A stretch of DNA of 64,000 bases from Demequina maris. GTDB taxonomy: Bacteria > Actinomycetota > Actinomycetes > Actinomycetales > Demequinaceae. The notes beneath the pieces are model-generated. The model was not told the DNA's origin. It saw only the letters and a list, made by a program, of their open reading frames with translations, and did not search any database. Where the stretch lies: positions 124,001-188,000 of the forward strand of contig NZ_BBLX01000006.1 of the NCBI RefSeq assembly GCF_000971155.1. The letters are read 5' to 3'. How positions within the stretch are numbered: the stretch's first letter is position 1; every line of letters begins with the position of its first letter. Shown piece by piece: positions 35,354 to 43,290 of the stretch. The translations under genes and the position numbers were made by a program.

Positions 35354-37072
35354 ATGACCGCCATCATCGAGCTCGATCGGCTCAGCTTCCGGTATCCGGG
35401 AGCCGACCGGGACACCCTGCGCAACGTCTCCCTGACCATCGAGGAGGGCGACTTCGTCGCCGTGATCGGCGGCAACGGCTCCGGCAAGACGACGCTGTGC
35501 AAGACCTTCAACGGGCTCGTCCCGCACTACTGGGCCGGCGAGTTCGCGGGGGAGGCCCGCGTCGCGGGCGTCGACACCTACGAGTCGACCGTGGCCGAGC
35601 TGTCCGGCCTCGTCGGCTACGTCTACCAGGACTTCCAGAACCAGCTGGTGCGCCCGCGCGTGCGCGACGAGGTCGAGTTCGGACCCGTGAACTTCGGCAT
35701 GGAGGACTTCGCCGCCCGCGGCGAGGAGGCCATGCGGACCCTCGGGGTCGACCACCTCGCCGACCGCTTCGTATGGCAGCTCTCGGGTGGCCAGGCCCAC
35801 CTCACCGCGCTCGCCTCGGTGCTGTCGATGCGCCCGCGGATCATCGTGGTCGACGAGCCCGTCGCCGAGGTCGACCCCGCCGGCGCTCACGCCCTGTACG
35901 AGCGCCTCACGCAGCTCAACCGCGAGCTCGGCATCACCGTCGTGGTGATCGAGCACCACGCGCAGTTCATCACGCAGTACGCCAAGTCGGTGGTCCTCAT
36001 GGATGACGGCGCGCCCGTCTGGCACCTGCCCGCCGCCGAGGCCGCCGCCCGTGCCGACGAGCTCGCCGCCCACGGCATCCCTGCGCCGCAGATCATCGAC
36101 GCGTGCGCCGCGGCCGGCATCGAGGGCGCGCCGCGCACCGTCGCCGAGGCCGCCACGCTGCTACGCGAGGCCGGCGTCCGGCCCACCGGCGCATCGTCCG
36201 CCGGGACGGATGACGCAGGGGAGGGCGAGGCAGCCGAGCAGGCCCGCCCGGTGGTCACCGCATCGTCGCTCTCGCACGGCTACCGGACGGTCGCGGGCGA
36301 CCTGATGCCGGTGCTGCACGACGTCGACCTCACGGTGCGCGCGGGGGACCGCATCGCGCTTGTGGGCGGCAACGGCGCCGGCAAGTCCACGCTGATGCGC
36401 CTGCTCGGCGGCCTCCAGGTGCCGCGCGAGGGCAGCATCGTGCTCGACGGGGTCGACACCCGCAAGGCCTCGAGCTCGCGGCTCGCCGACCACGCGGCGT
36501 ATCTGTTCCAGCGGCCCGAGCAGATGTTCCTCAAGGACTCCGTCCGCGCGGACGTCCGCCTGCACCCCGCCGGCCGCGGTCGCGAGGACGTCGACGCGCT
36601 GGTCGACCACGTCCTCGACCGCGTGCGGCTGACCCCGCTCGCCGACCGTGACGGACGTACCCTCTCGGGCGGTCAGCAGCGGCGCGCGACCCTCGCGATC
36701 GGCCTCGCGATGAGCCCCGCGCTGATGCTGGCGGACGAACCCACCGCGAGCCTCGACGTCGCCAGCCGCGACAGCGTCATCGCGATGCTCGACGAGCTCT
36801 CCGGCACCATCGCCGCGGCCGTGGTCGCGACCCATGACATGCATCTGGTCGCTGAGTGGGCGACCCGCGTCATCGTCCTCGAACGGGGGCGCATCGTCGC
36901 CGACCTGCCGCCCCGCGAGCTCTTCGCGGACGACGCGCTGCTCGCCCAGGCGCGGCTGGTGCCGCCGCAGATCGTCGCCCTCGGGCGGGAGCTGGGCGTG
37001 GAACCGCTGCCGCTGTCGGTGGCCGACTGGCGCGACGCGGTCGCGCTGTCCGGGACGGAGGCGCTCGCATGA
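35354..37072 (+). CDS. ECF importer fused A-A' ATPase
   Basis: 572 residues with two ABC domains. Domain 1 has Walker A GGNGSGKTT (39-47), Q-loop YQDFQNQLV, signature QLSGGQAH and Walker B IIVVDEP. Domain 2 has Walker A GGNGAGKST (about 338-346), Q-loop FQRPEQMF, signature LSGGQQRR and Walker B LMLADEP. The 'FQ.P..Q' Q-loops are typical of ECF (CbiO/EcfA) ATPases. The domains are joined by a ~60-residue Ala-rich linker. It overlaps the EcfT gene by 4 bases (ATGA at 37069). Confidence 0.9.
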   Translation: MTAIIELDRLSFRYPGADRDTLRNVSLTIEEGDFVAVIGGNGSGKTTLCKTFNGLVPHYWAGEFAGEARVAGVDTYESTVAELSGLVGYVYQDFQNQLVRPRVRDEVEFGPVNFGMEDFAARGEEAMRTLGVDHLADRFVWQLSGGQAHLTALASVLSMRPRIIVVDEPVAEVDPAGAHALYERLTQLNRELGITVVVIEHHAQFITQYAKSVVLMDDGAPVWHLPAAEAAARADELAAHGIPAPQIIDACAAAGIEGAPRTVAEAATLLREAGVRPTGASSAGTDDAGEGEAAEQARPVVTASSLSHGYRTVAGDLMPVLHDVDLTVRAGDRIALVGGNGAGKSTLMRLLGGLQVPREGSIVLDGVDTRKASSSRLADHAAYLFQRPEQMFLKDSVRADVRLHPAGRGREDVDALVDHVLDRVRLTPLADRDGRTLSGGQQRRATLAIGLAMSPALMLADEPTASLDVASRDSVIAMLDELSGTIAAAVVATHDMHLVAEWATRVIVLERGRIVADLPPRELFADDALLAQARLVPPQIVALGRELGVEPLPLSVADWRDAVALSGTEALA

Positions 37073-37875
37073 GCCGCAAGACCAGGGACGTGCTGTCCGT
37101 CGAGTGGGTCAAGCTCGAGCTCATCCGCACCGCCTACGCGACGCGCGGCGGGCTGTTCGCCAAGATGGACGCCCGCATGGTGATCGGCTGGTACCTCATG
37201 CTTGCCGTCGCGCCGTGGCTGACCCACAACTTCACCACCATCCTCGCGCTGTTCGCGATCACGGCCGTGAGCGCGGCCCTCGCGCGGGTCGGTCCGCTGG
37301 TGCTCGGGCTGTTCCTCTTCGGCTTCCTCACCGACTTCCTCTACGCCTTCCTCGCCGCGTGGATGTTCGGCGGCGACGTCAACACCGCGATCGCGCTGAT
37401 CGAGATCAACCTCAAGCTCGCGACGGTGTCGCTGGCCTCCATCGCGGCCTTCGTGTCCCTCGACCCCGAGAAGCTCAGCACCGGTCTCCTCGCGCTGGGG
37501 GCGCCCGAGCTGCTGGCCTTCGGCGTGAGCTACGGCTACCGGATGATGCCCATCCTGTTCGAGGAGTTCGGCATCGTGTTCACCGGGCTGCGGCTGCGCT
37601 CGGCTCCCGGTGCGCGCGGGTTCCTCGGGATGCGGGCGCTGTGGCGCTGGGGGACGTACGCCGTGCAGGCGTTCTATCCGATCTTCCTCAACACCGCGAA
37701 GAGCGTGCGCACCACCGTGGAGTCGCTCGAGACGCGCGGCTTCACCGCCAACCAGGGGAGGGGCCTGCGGATCGCGCGGCTGAGCATCGGCGGTCTCGAC
37801 GTGGCCGTCGTCGCGGTGACGGTGGCGGCGGTGGCGGTCGCGTTCGGGCTAGGCGCCAGGTGGCCCCTGGGGTGA
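37069..37875 (+). CDS. ECF importer transmembrane (T) component
   Basis: 268 residues. Several hydrophobic helices are followed by a C-terminal cytoplasmic coupling region with TTVESLETRGF, equivalent to the conserved A-R-G coupling motif of EcfT. It links the ATPases to the S-component. It is translationally coupled to the ATPase gene. Confidence 0.82.
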   Translation: MSRKTRDVLSVEWVKLELIRTAYATRGGLFAKMDARMVIGWYLMLAVAPWLTHNFTTILALFAITAVSAALARVGPLVLGLFLFGFLTDFLYAFLAAWMFGGDVNTAIALIEINLKLATVSLASIAAFVSLDPEKLSTGLLALGAPELLAFGVSYGYRMMPILFEEFGIVFTGLRLRSAPGARGFLGMRALWRWGTYAVQAFYPIFLNTAKSVRTTVESLETRGFTANQGRGLRIARLSIGGLDVAVVAVTVAAVAVAFGLGARWPLG

Positions 37876-37927
37876 TGCGGACGGGGCTCGTCGCCGTGCC
37901 GCGGGGCCCCTCCGGCGAGACAATGAA

Positions 37928-37947
37928 GGAGGGGCATCCACCCCTCC
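37928..37947 (+). terminator. Small hairpin after ecfT
   Basis: GGAGGGG (37928-37934) pairs with CCCCTCC (37941-37947) around a 6-base loop. It is either a weak terminator for the ECF operon or part of the leader of the next gene. Confidence 0.4.
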
Positions 37948-37973
37948 GTGGAGTCGGAGAGAGGGTGATCGAC

Positions 37974-38438
37974 ATGGGCTCCACACTCGCAAGGATGCGG
38001 TTCACGATGCTGTGGCTGGTGGCCGCCGTCGCGCTGCTCGGATCGGCGGTGATCTTCTTCTACGAGCCGGACGTTCTCGCGGAGGGCGTCGCCGGTGAGA
38101 TGGAGGGCGAGGCCGTCACCATGGGCATGGCTCTCATGATGGCAGGCATGGCGCTCGCACCGCTGGTGCTGGCGACGGCCGTGCTGTTCATCCCGGGGCG
38201 CGCCAACGCCATCACCAACCTGGTCGGCGGCGTGCTGCTCGGAGGACTCGGGATCTTCTCGCTCATCAGCCACCTGGGCGGCGAGGGGTTCCACGCCCAC
38301 CTCGTCCCTGGGCTCGCCGCGGGCGCGATCGCGTGGCTCATCGCGGGCCTGAGCGTCGTCGCGCTGCGACGGCACTCGCTCGAGGCGGCACCACCGGGTT
38401 CGCTGAAGCTCGAGTTCACGGCCACGGCGCACGCCTGA
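37974..38438 (+). CDS. Four-helix membrane protein of unknown function
   Basis: 154 residues with four hydrophobic segments: LWLVAAVALLGSAVIFFY, MGMALMMAGMALAPLVLATAV, an ITNLVGGVLLGGLGIFSLI stretch and LVPGLAAGAIAWLIAGLSVV. The second helix is unusually Met-rich. No family was recognised. A GGAGAGAGG ribosome site supports ATG 37974; an in-frame GTG at 37965 is possible. Confidence 0.65.
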   Translation: MGSTLARMRFTMLWLVAAVALLGSAVIFFYEPDVLAEGVAGEMEGEAVTMGMALMMAGMALAPLVLATAVLFIPGRANAITNLVGGVLLGGLGIFSLISHLGGEGFHAHLVPGLAAGAIAWLIAGLSVVALRRHSLEAAPPGSLKLEFTATAHA

Positions 38439-38445
38439 CGTGCGC

Positions 38446-38468
38446 CCGGGCGGTCGCGAACCGCCCGG
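38446..38468. terminator. 9-bp stem terminator between convergent genes
   Basis: CCGGGCGGT (38446-38454) pairs with ACCGCCCGG (38460-38468) around cgcga, just after the stop at 38438. Confidence 0.65.
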
Positions 38469-38535
38469 CACCCGCCTCACCGGGCTCGCCGACGCATCGT
38501 CGCCGGCGGGCCCGACGCATCGTCCCGCCCGGCGG

Positions 38536-39225
38536 TCAGCCCTGCGGGCCGTGGATCTGGCGGTGCAGGCGCGCCATGCGCGCGTCGAGCTCCGCGGCGG
38601 TGGCGGCCGCCTCGCGCAGCTCGGTGGTGAGCTGCTCGGGGACCGCCGCGTCGTACTTGTAGTAGATCTTGTGCTCGAGGCTCGCCCAGAAGTCCATCGC
38701 GATGGTGCGGAACTGGACCTCGACCGGGACCGACGTGCGGCCGGTCGACAGGAAGACCGGGATCTCGATCACGGCGTGCAGGCTCTGGTAGCCGTTCGGC
38801 TTCGGGTGCGCGATGTAGTCCTTCACCTCGCGCACGGTGACATCGTCCTGCTGGGTGAGCAGGGAGAACAGGCGGTGCACGTCCGCGACGAAGGCGCATG
38901 TGACCCGCACGCCGGCGATGTCGGTGATGTGCGCGCTGATCGAGTCGAGGTCGCGGGGGACGCCCTTGCGGGCGACCTTCTCCAGCAGGCTCTCGGGCGA
39001 CTTCACGCGGCTCGAGACGTGCTCGATCGGGTTGTAGTCGTGGAGCTCGAGGAACTCGTCGCGGAGGATCGACAGCTTGGTCTCGATCTCGCGCAGCCCG
39101 AACTCGTACTTCAGCAGGAAGCGCTGGATGTCCTGACGCAACGCCTTGACCTGGTCCGCGGTGACCGGCGGGGCGCTCGCGTGGCCGAGGGTCGCCATGG
39201 TCTCGAACGGAGTGATCTGCGTCAT
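38536..39225 (-). CDS. Small alarmone (ppGpp) synthetase, RelA/SpoT-domain protein
   Basis: 229 residues, a stand-alone synthetase domain of the RelQ/YjbM type. Motifs are SSRVKSPESLLEKV, DIAGVRVTCAFVADVHRL, VKDYIAHPKPNGYQSLHAV and VEVQFRTIAMDFWASLEHKI. It makes (p)ppGpp from GTP/GDP and ATP in the stringent or cell-wall-stress response. There is no hydrolase, TGS or ACT domain. ATG 39225 was chosen because AGGGA lies upstream; an extension to 39318 is unlikely. Confidence 0.9.
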   Translation of the reverse strand: MTQITPFETMATLGHASAPPVTADQVKALRQDIQRFLLKYEFGLREIETKLSILRDEFLELHDYNPIEHVSSRVKSPESLLEKVARKGVPRDLDSISAHITDIAGVRVTCAFVADVHRLFSLLTQQDDVTVREVKDYIAHPKPNGYQSLHAVIEIPVFLSTGRTSVPVEVQFRTIAMDFWASLEHKIYYKYDAAVPEQLTTELREAAATAAELDARMARLHRQIHGPQG

Positions 39226-39338
39226 CGTGTCCCTGTCGTCGTCGACCGGACCGGTCCGGCCCCACCCAGTCTGACGCGCGCCGACGGCCCGGGGTTCCCG
39301 CGCGGCTGACGGGTCCACGACGTCCCTGGTGGGGCGCC

Positions 39339-39354
39339 TACTGCGATCGCAGTA
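39339..39354. promoter_or_regulatory. Perfect 16-bp palindrome upstream of the surface-protein gene
   Basis: TACTGCGATCGCAGTA is fully self-complementary and lies about 100 bases before the ATG at 39441. It is probably a dimer-protein binding site; the regulator is unknown. Confidence 0.45.
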
Positions 39355-39440
39355 CGCGGAAGTGCCTACGCCGGGACGATGTGCGGAGGGCCCCGGATCG
39401 CGAGGCTGGAGGCACCAAGAAGAAAGAGGAGATGAACACC

Positions 39441-40544
39441 ATGTCCGCCCCCACCGCCCGCCGGGTGATCCCCGGGATCGTCACCCTTGGACTCGCCGCC
39501 GGCGTCGTCCTCGTCCCCAACGCCGCGTTCGCCGCCTGCAAGTCGGGCGACTCGCAGACCCGTCCTGCTGCCGCCTCTCAGGGCCAGGGCCACGGGCCGT
39601 CCGTCCCCGGCCCCTCGGCAGGCGTGACCACGCAGATCGCGATTCCCGCTCCCGACGAGACCGCCGTTGTCGTCGAGCCGGAGCTGCCGCGTCAGCTGAG
39701 CCCCGAGCTGCTGAACTTCATTCCCGAGTCGGAGAGGCCGGCCGTCGTCGTGCCGCCGCGCCTCGAGCAGGGCGCTCCTTCGTCGCAGCCGGTCGTCGCT
39801 GAGGAGACCGTGGTGCCGGAGAAGCTCGTGCAGGGCACACCCGAGCCGCAGCCCGCCGTCGCGGCCGAGGTGGAGCGTCAGGTCCGTCCGGAGCGTCTCG
39901 CGCTTCTCGGTTCTGTGCCCGAGCCGTTGCCGGTCGCCGCAACCGAGACCGCGGTGCCGCCGCGCCTTGAGCAGGGCACGCCCGAGCCGCTGCCGGTGGC
40001 TACGACCGAGACTGTGGTGCCGCCCCGTCTCGAGCAGGGCACGCCCGAGCCGGTCGTCGTGGCTGAGGTGGAGCGTCAGGTCCGTCCGGAGCGTCTCGCG
40101 CTTCTCGGTTCTGTGCCCGAGCCGCTGCCGGTCGCTGCAACCGCGACCGTGGTGCCGCCCCGTCTCGAGCAGGGCACGCCCGAGCCGCTCCCCGTCGTCG
40201 CCGAGGAGGCACTCGTCCCCCAGATCGCCGAGCAGGGCGTCCCGACGCCGCTGCCGGTCGAGACGCCGTCCGTCGTGGACCAGCAGATCCCCATCCCTGC
40301 GACCACGACGGCCGGTGCCACCGTCGTCGACACCGACGTCGACGACACCCTCGCCACGGACGAGGTCGCTGATGCGCCGCAGTCCGAGGCGGTCGCGGAG
40401 GGCGCCCGCCTGGCAGCGGACGCCCCCGCGACCACCCTGTCGCACACCGGTGTGGACGGCTCGACGCTCGCCCTGGGCGGTGCGGGCCTCGGCGCCATCC
40501 TCCTCGGTGGTGCGATGCTCGCGATCCGTCGGGTGCGCGGCTGA
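39441..40544 (+). CDS. Repeat-rich surface protein with LSHTG sorting-like signal
   Basis: 367 residues. A signal peptide ends near VPNAAFA. The mature part is almost wholly Pro/Glu/Val repeats built from PPRLEQGTPEPLPV, including two 66-residue units starting VERQVRPERLALLGSVPEPLPV in truncated form here. The C-terminus reads LSHTG, a transmembrane helix and RRVRG, the layout of a sortase substrate with LSHTG in place of LPxTG. It is likely an extended wall-anchored stalk. ATG 39441 was chosen because GAGGAG (39426-39431) sits 9 bases upstream; the ATG at 39432 touches it. A perfect hairpin terminator follows. No sortase gene is in the window. Confidence 0.75.
   Translation: MSAPTARRVIPGIVTLGLAAGVVLVPNAAFAACKSGDSQTRPAAASQGQGHGPSVPGPSAGVTTQIAIPAPDETAVVVEPELPRQLSPELLNFIPESERPAVVVPPRLEQGAPSSQPVVAEETVVPEKLVQGTPEPQPAVAAEVERQVRPERLALLGSVPEPLPVAATETAVPPRLEQGTPEPLPVATTETVVPPRLEQGTPEPVVVAEVERQVRPERLALLGSVPEPLPVAATATVVPPRLEQGTPEPLPVVAEEALVPQIAEQGVPTPLPVETPSVVDQQIPIPATTTAGATVVDTDVDDTLATDEVADAPQSEAVAEGARLAADAPATTLSHTGVDGSTLALGGAGLGAILLGGAMLAIRRVRG
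39867..40188 (+). repeat. 198-bp direct repeat inside the surface-protein gene
   Basis: The segment starting GAGGTGGAGCGTCAGGTCCG at 39867 recurs at 40065 with nearly identical bases for over 100 nucleotides. Synonymous positions are also conserved, which suggests recent duplication or gene conversion. Confidence 0.85.
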
Positions 40545-40574
40545 GGGGCCCGCACACGCGCATGACGCGACACG

Positions 40575-40600
40575 GGAGCCCCGGGGAGACCCGGGGCTCC
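40575..40600 (+). terminator. 11-bp stem terminator after the surface-protein gene
   Basis: GGAGCCCCGGG (40575-40585) pairs with CCCGGGGCTCC (40590-40600) around gaga; TTGTCGT follows. Confidence 0.85.
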
Positions 40601-40720
40601 TTGTCGTGACCGTCGTCCACCTGCCCGTCGTCGAGAGTTCGCCCAGCGTTCACGTGGCGCTGGCACCACGCGCGCTCCCGGCCGGGGAACCTGGAGTCGA
40701 CGCCGACCCGGGGGGAAGCC

Positions 40721-40894
40721 ATGGACGCTCGACAGACGACCCGCACCGAGCAGGCGCGATCAGACAGCGCGCACGAGATCGCCGTGCTCGCGGCACGCAT
40801 CCGCCAGGTCTCATCCGAGGCGGCCGTCCAGGGGCTCGCGACCAAGATCGCGCGCATCGCCCAAGACATCGAACGCGAGCACACCGCGCGCTGA
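40721..40894 (+). CDS. 57-residue helical protein, unknown
   Basis: A short frame with ATG at 40721 and stop at 40892-40894. The product starts MDARQTTRTEQARSDSAHEI and continues with IAVLAARIRQV, AAVQGLATKIARIAQDIERE and a stop after TAR. It is a charged, Ala/Ile/Arg-rich sequence without breakers, so a single long helix or coiled coil is likely. GGGGGAAG lies 5 bases upstream. It sits alone between the surface-protein terminator and the LCP gene. No family is recognised; its reality rests on the ribosome site and composition. Confidence 0.5.
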   Translation: MDARQTTRTEQARSDSAHEIAVLAARIRQVSSEAAVQGLATKIARIAQDIEREHTAR

Positions 40895-40964
40895 CGGACA
40901 CCGCCGCCGGGGGTGAAGCGGGCCTCTCCGGTGCCGTCTCCGGCTCGAAGGTTCCACCACGCGT

Positions 40965-40970
40965 TACCCT
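40965..40970 (+). promoter_or_regulatory. -10 element of a probable leaderless promoter (LCP gene)
   Basis: TACCCT lies 6 bases before the GTG at 40977, and no ribosome site is present. Confidence 0.4.
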
Positions 40971-40976
40971 CGCACC

Positions 40977-42200
40977 GTGACAGACGACCGCGACGGCAGC
41001 TCGGGCTCCGGCGATCCGGTGCGCCGCATGCCGCCCTCGATCCAGCCCCGCAGCGGGCAGGAGCGCCCCGGTAGCGCGCGCCCCGCCCAGCCCGTGCGCC
41101 GCGAGAGCGTGCGCCCCCAGCCCGCGCCCGAGCGGCCCACGACCCGCCAGCCCCAGCCGCAGGCGTACTCGACGCCGCCGGGTCAGCAGCGGCCCGCATC
41201 GTCGCCACGACCCCAGCAGGCGCCGCCCGCGGAGCCCCCCGCCGCCACGGCTCCCCAGGCACGCAAGCGCAGGCGTCACCCGATCCGCAACACGCTCATC
41301 GCGCTGGTGCTCATCCTCGCGATCGCGGCCACGGTCTTTTACTTCTGGGTCGACTCGCGCATCAACCACGTCGACGCGCTCAGCGGGGCCGCCGACACTC
41401 CGGGGCTCACGGTCCTGATCGTCGGCTCGGACTCCCGCGAGGGGTGGGGCGACGACGGCACCGAGGGTGCGCGCACCGACACGATCATGGTGCTCCACAA
41501 GCCCGAATCGGGACCCACCGCGCTGATCTCCATCCCGCGTGACTCGTACGTCGAGATCCCCGGCTACAACCCGAACAAGATCAACGCGTCGTTCGCGTTC
41601 GGCGGGCCGCAGCTGCTGGTCGAGACCGTCGAGGGCGTCACCAACCTCACCATCGACCGCTACCTCGAGGTGGGCTTCACGGGCGTGGGTGAGATCGTGG
41701 ACGCGCTCGGCGGCGTCGAGCTCTGCTACGACAAGAACGTCAACGACAAGCTCAGCCGCCTCAAGTGGAAGAAGGGCTGCCACGTCGCGGACGGCGACAA
41801 GGCGCTCGCGTTCTCCCGGATGCGCTACTCGGACCCGCTGGGCGATATCGGCCGCACGCAGCGCCAGCAGCAGGTGGTGGGCGCCGTCGCCGACGAGATC
41901 ATGAGCCCCGCGACGATCCTCAACCCGTTCCAGCTGGTGCCGGTGGTCTCCGCGGGCCTGGACGCGTTCCGGGTCGACGAGGACGCCTCGCCGCTGGACC
42001 TCGCGCGCGTCGCGCTCGCGTTCAATTCCGCGCTTGGCGGCGACGCCGTCACGGGCACGCCGCCGATCGCGTCGATGGGCTACAGCGTCGCCGGCGTCGG
42101 CTCGACGGTCCTGCTCGACCCCGAGCAGGAGGACAAGTTCTGGAAGAAGATCGCGAACGGCAAGTTCAAGCCGGGCGCGGAGGTCGGCGGCGTCTCGTAG
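40977..42200 (+). CDS. LytR-CpsA-Psr (LCP) family cell-wall polymer ligase
   Basis: 407 residues. A Pro/Gln/Arg-rich cytoplasmic region (~95 residues) is followed by one transmembrane helix (TLIALVLILAIAATVFYFWV) and an external LCP domain. LCP marks are LIVGSDSREGW, the TDTIMVLHKPE strand, SIPRDSYVEIPGY, KINASFAFGG and FSRMRYSDPLGDIGRTQRQQ. Such enzymes transfer undecaprenyl-linked polymers to peptidoglycan. The start is GTG 40977 with a -10 only 6 bases before it. There is no C-terminal LytR_C domain. Confidence 0.92.
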   Translation: MTDDRDGSSGSGDPVRRMPPSIQPRSGQERPGSARPAQPVRRESVRPQPAPERPTTRQPQPQAYSTPPGQQRPASSPRPQQAPPAEPPAATAPQARKRRRHPIRNTLIALVLILAIAATVFYFWVDSRINHVDALSGAADTPGLTVLIVGSDSREGWGDDGTEGARTDTIMVLHKPESGPTALISIPRDSYVEIPGYNPNKINASFAFGGPQLLVETVEGVTNLTIDRYLEVGFTGVGEIVDALGGVELCYDKNVNDKLSRLKWKKGCHVADGDKALAFSRMRYSDPLGDIGRTQRQQQVVGAVADEIMSPATILNPFQLVPVVSAGLDAFRVDEDASPLDLARVALAFNSALGGDAVTGTPPIASMGYSVAGVGSTVLLDPEQEDKFWKKIANGKFKPGAEVGGVS

Positions 42201-42233
42201 CGCGTCGCCCGGCGGGCCTCGGACCGAGGCGGC

Positions 42234-43109
42234 TCAGTCGACGTTGCTCGTCGGGCGGGTCGCCTGGGCGCCCCAGCGGACGGCCCGCGTGACCAGGCCC
42301 GCGGCGACTGGGCCGAACGTCCGCGTCCGCCACCGGTCACGCCCGAGCGCGGCCCGCGCCCAGCCCGGCAGCAGGGCCACCGCGCCCGAGGCGAGCATCG
42401 CGTACGGCACCCGCATCGCGCGTGAGATCGGCGGCTCGCTCAGCAGGAAGTGCGCGGCGTCGAGCGCCTCGGCCGTCGCCTCGAGCTCGGTCCGGTAGCC
42501 CTCGATCGCCTCGCGCAGCTCCGCCACCGTCTCCGGCAGGTCCGTCGCCCCGAGCCGCCGCCCCACCTGCGCCGCCTGCGCGACGTACTCGTCGCACTGG
42601 GCGGGTGACAGCGGCCGCCGGCCGTAGCGCTGGTGCGCCGCGAGGAACGAGTCCGCCTCCGCCACGTGCACCCACCGCAGCAGGTGCGGGTCGCTGGCGC
42701 GGTACGGACGCCCGTCCGGCGCCTTGCCGCGCACGCGCTCGTGGATCGCGCGGATCCGGTCGACGGTCTCCTGCGCGTCGTCCTCGGTGCCGAACGTCGT
42801 GAAGGCCAGGAACGTCGCCGTGCGCGTGAGCCGCCCCCACGGGTCGCCGCGGTACCCGGAGTGCCCCGCGACGCCGGCCATCGCGAGCGGGTGCAGCGAC
42901 TGCAGCAGCAGCGCGCGCACCCCGCCCACGTACATCGACGAGTCGCCGTGCACGATGCGGATGGCCGCCCCCGGCGGGAACCATCGCGGCCCCGGGGTCT
43001 CGTGGACGCGCGCGCGGATCGCCGGCCCGTCCGCCCCGCCGATCCGCGCGAACATCGCGGCGCCCATCCGCGCGCGGACGCGCTCGACCGGGTTTGCGGT
43101 GGTCTGCAT
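42234..43109 (-). CDS. DUF2236 (oxygenase MpaB-like) family protein
   Basis: 291 residues. It has GDSSMYVGGVRALLLQSLHP, AGVAGHSGYRGDPWGRL, FGTEDDAQETVDRI and HVAEADSFLAAHQRYG, the characteristic order of DUF2236/MpaB proteins, some of which bind haem and act as oxygenases (latex-clearing relatives). The actual substrate is unknown. The ATG at 43109 is preceded by GATACT with 6 bases between, a leaderless-type promoter. Confidence 0.82.
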   Translation of the reverse strand: MQTTANPVERVRARMGAAMFARIGGADGPAIRARVHETPGPRWFPPGAAIRIVHGDSSMYVGGVRALLLQSLHPLAMAGVAGHSGYRGDPWGRLTRTATFLAFTTFGTEDDAQETVDRIRAIHERVRGKAPDGRPYRASDPHLLRWVHVAEADSFLAAHQRYGRRPLSPAQCDEYVAQAAQVGRRLGATDLPETVAELREAIEGYRTELEATAEALDAAHFLLSEPPISRAMRVPYAMLASGAVALLPGWARAALGRDRWRTRTFGPVAAGLVTRAVRWGAQATRPTSNVD

Positions 43110-43115
43110 GCGGTC

Positions 43116-43121
43116 AGTATC
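43116..43121 (-). promoter_or_regulatory. -10 element of a probable leaderless promoter (DUF2236 gene)
   Basis: GATACT on the minus strand, 6 bases before the ATG at 43109. Confidence 0.4.
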
Positions 43122-43290
43122 ACCCGGGCCCGCGCTCGCGGACGACGCGCGCCACCCGGCGGCGGCTGCGCGGCACCGGGTTAGGATGGCGCGCCGGTCT
43201 CACTCGGACGTGAGCTGACGCGAGGGCGGCAGCCTCTCCGCCTTGCCGGCCGTCGACGAGTACCGTCCCTGGTAAGGAGGATCCGACCGG

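Noticed and set aside
39339-39354. HIP1-type repeat (GCGATCGC)
   Set aside because: Only this copy was noticed, so it is not a dispersed repeat family here.
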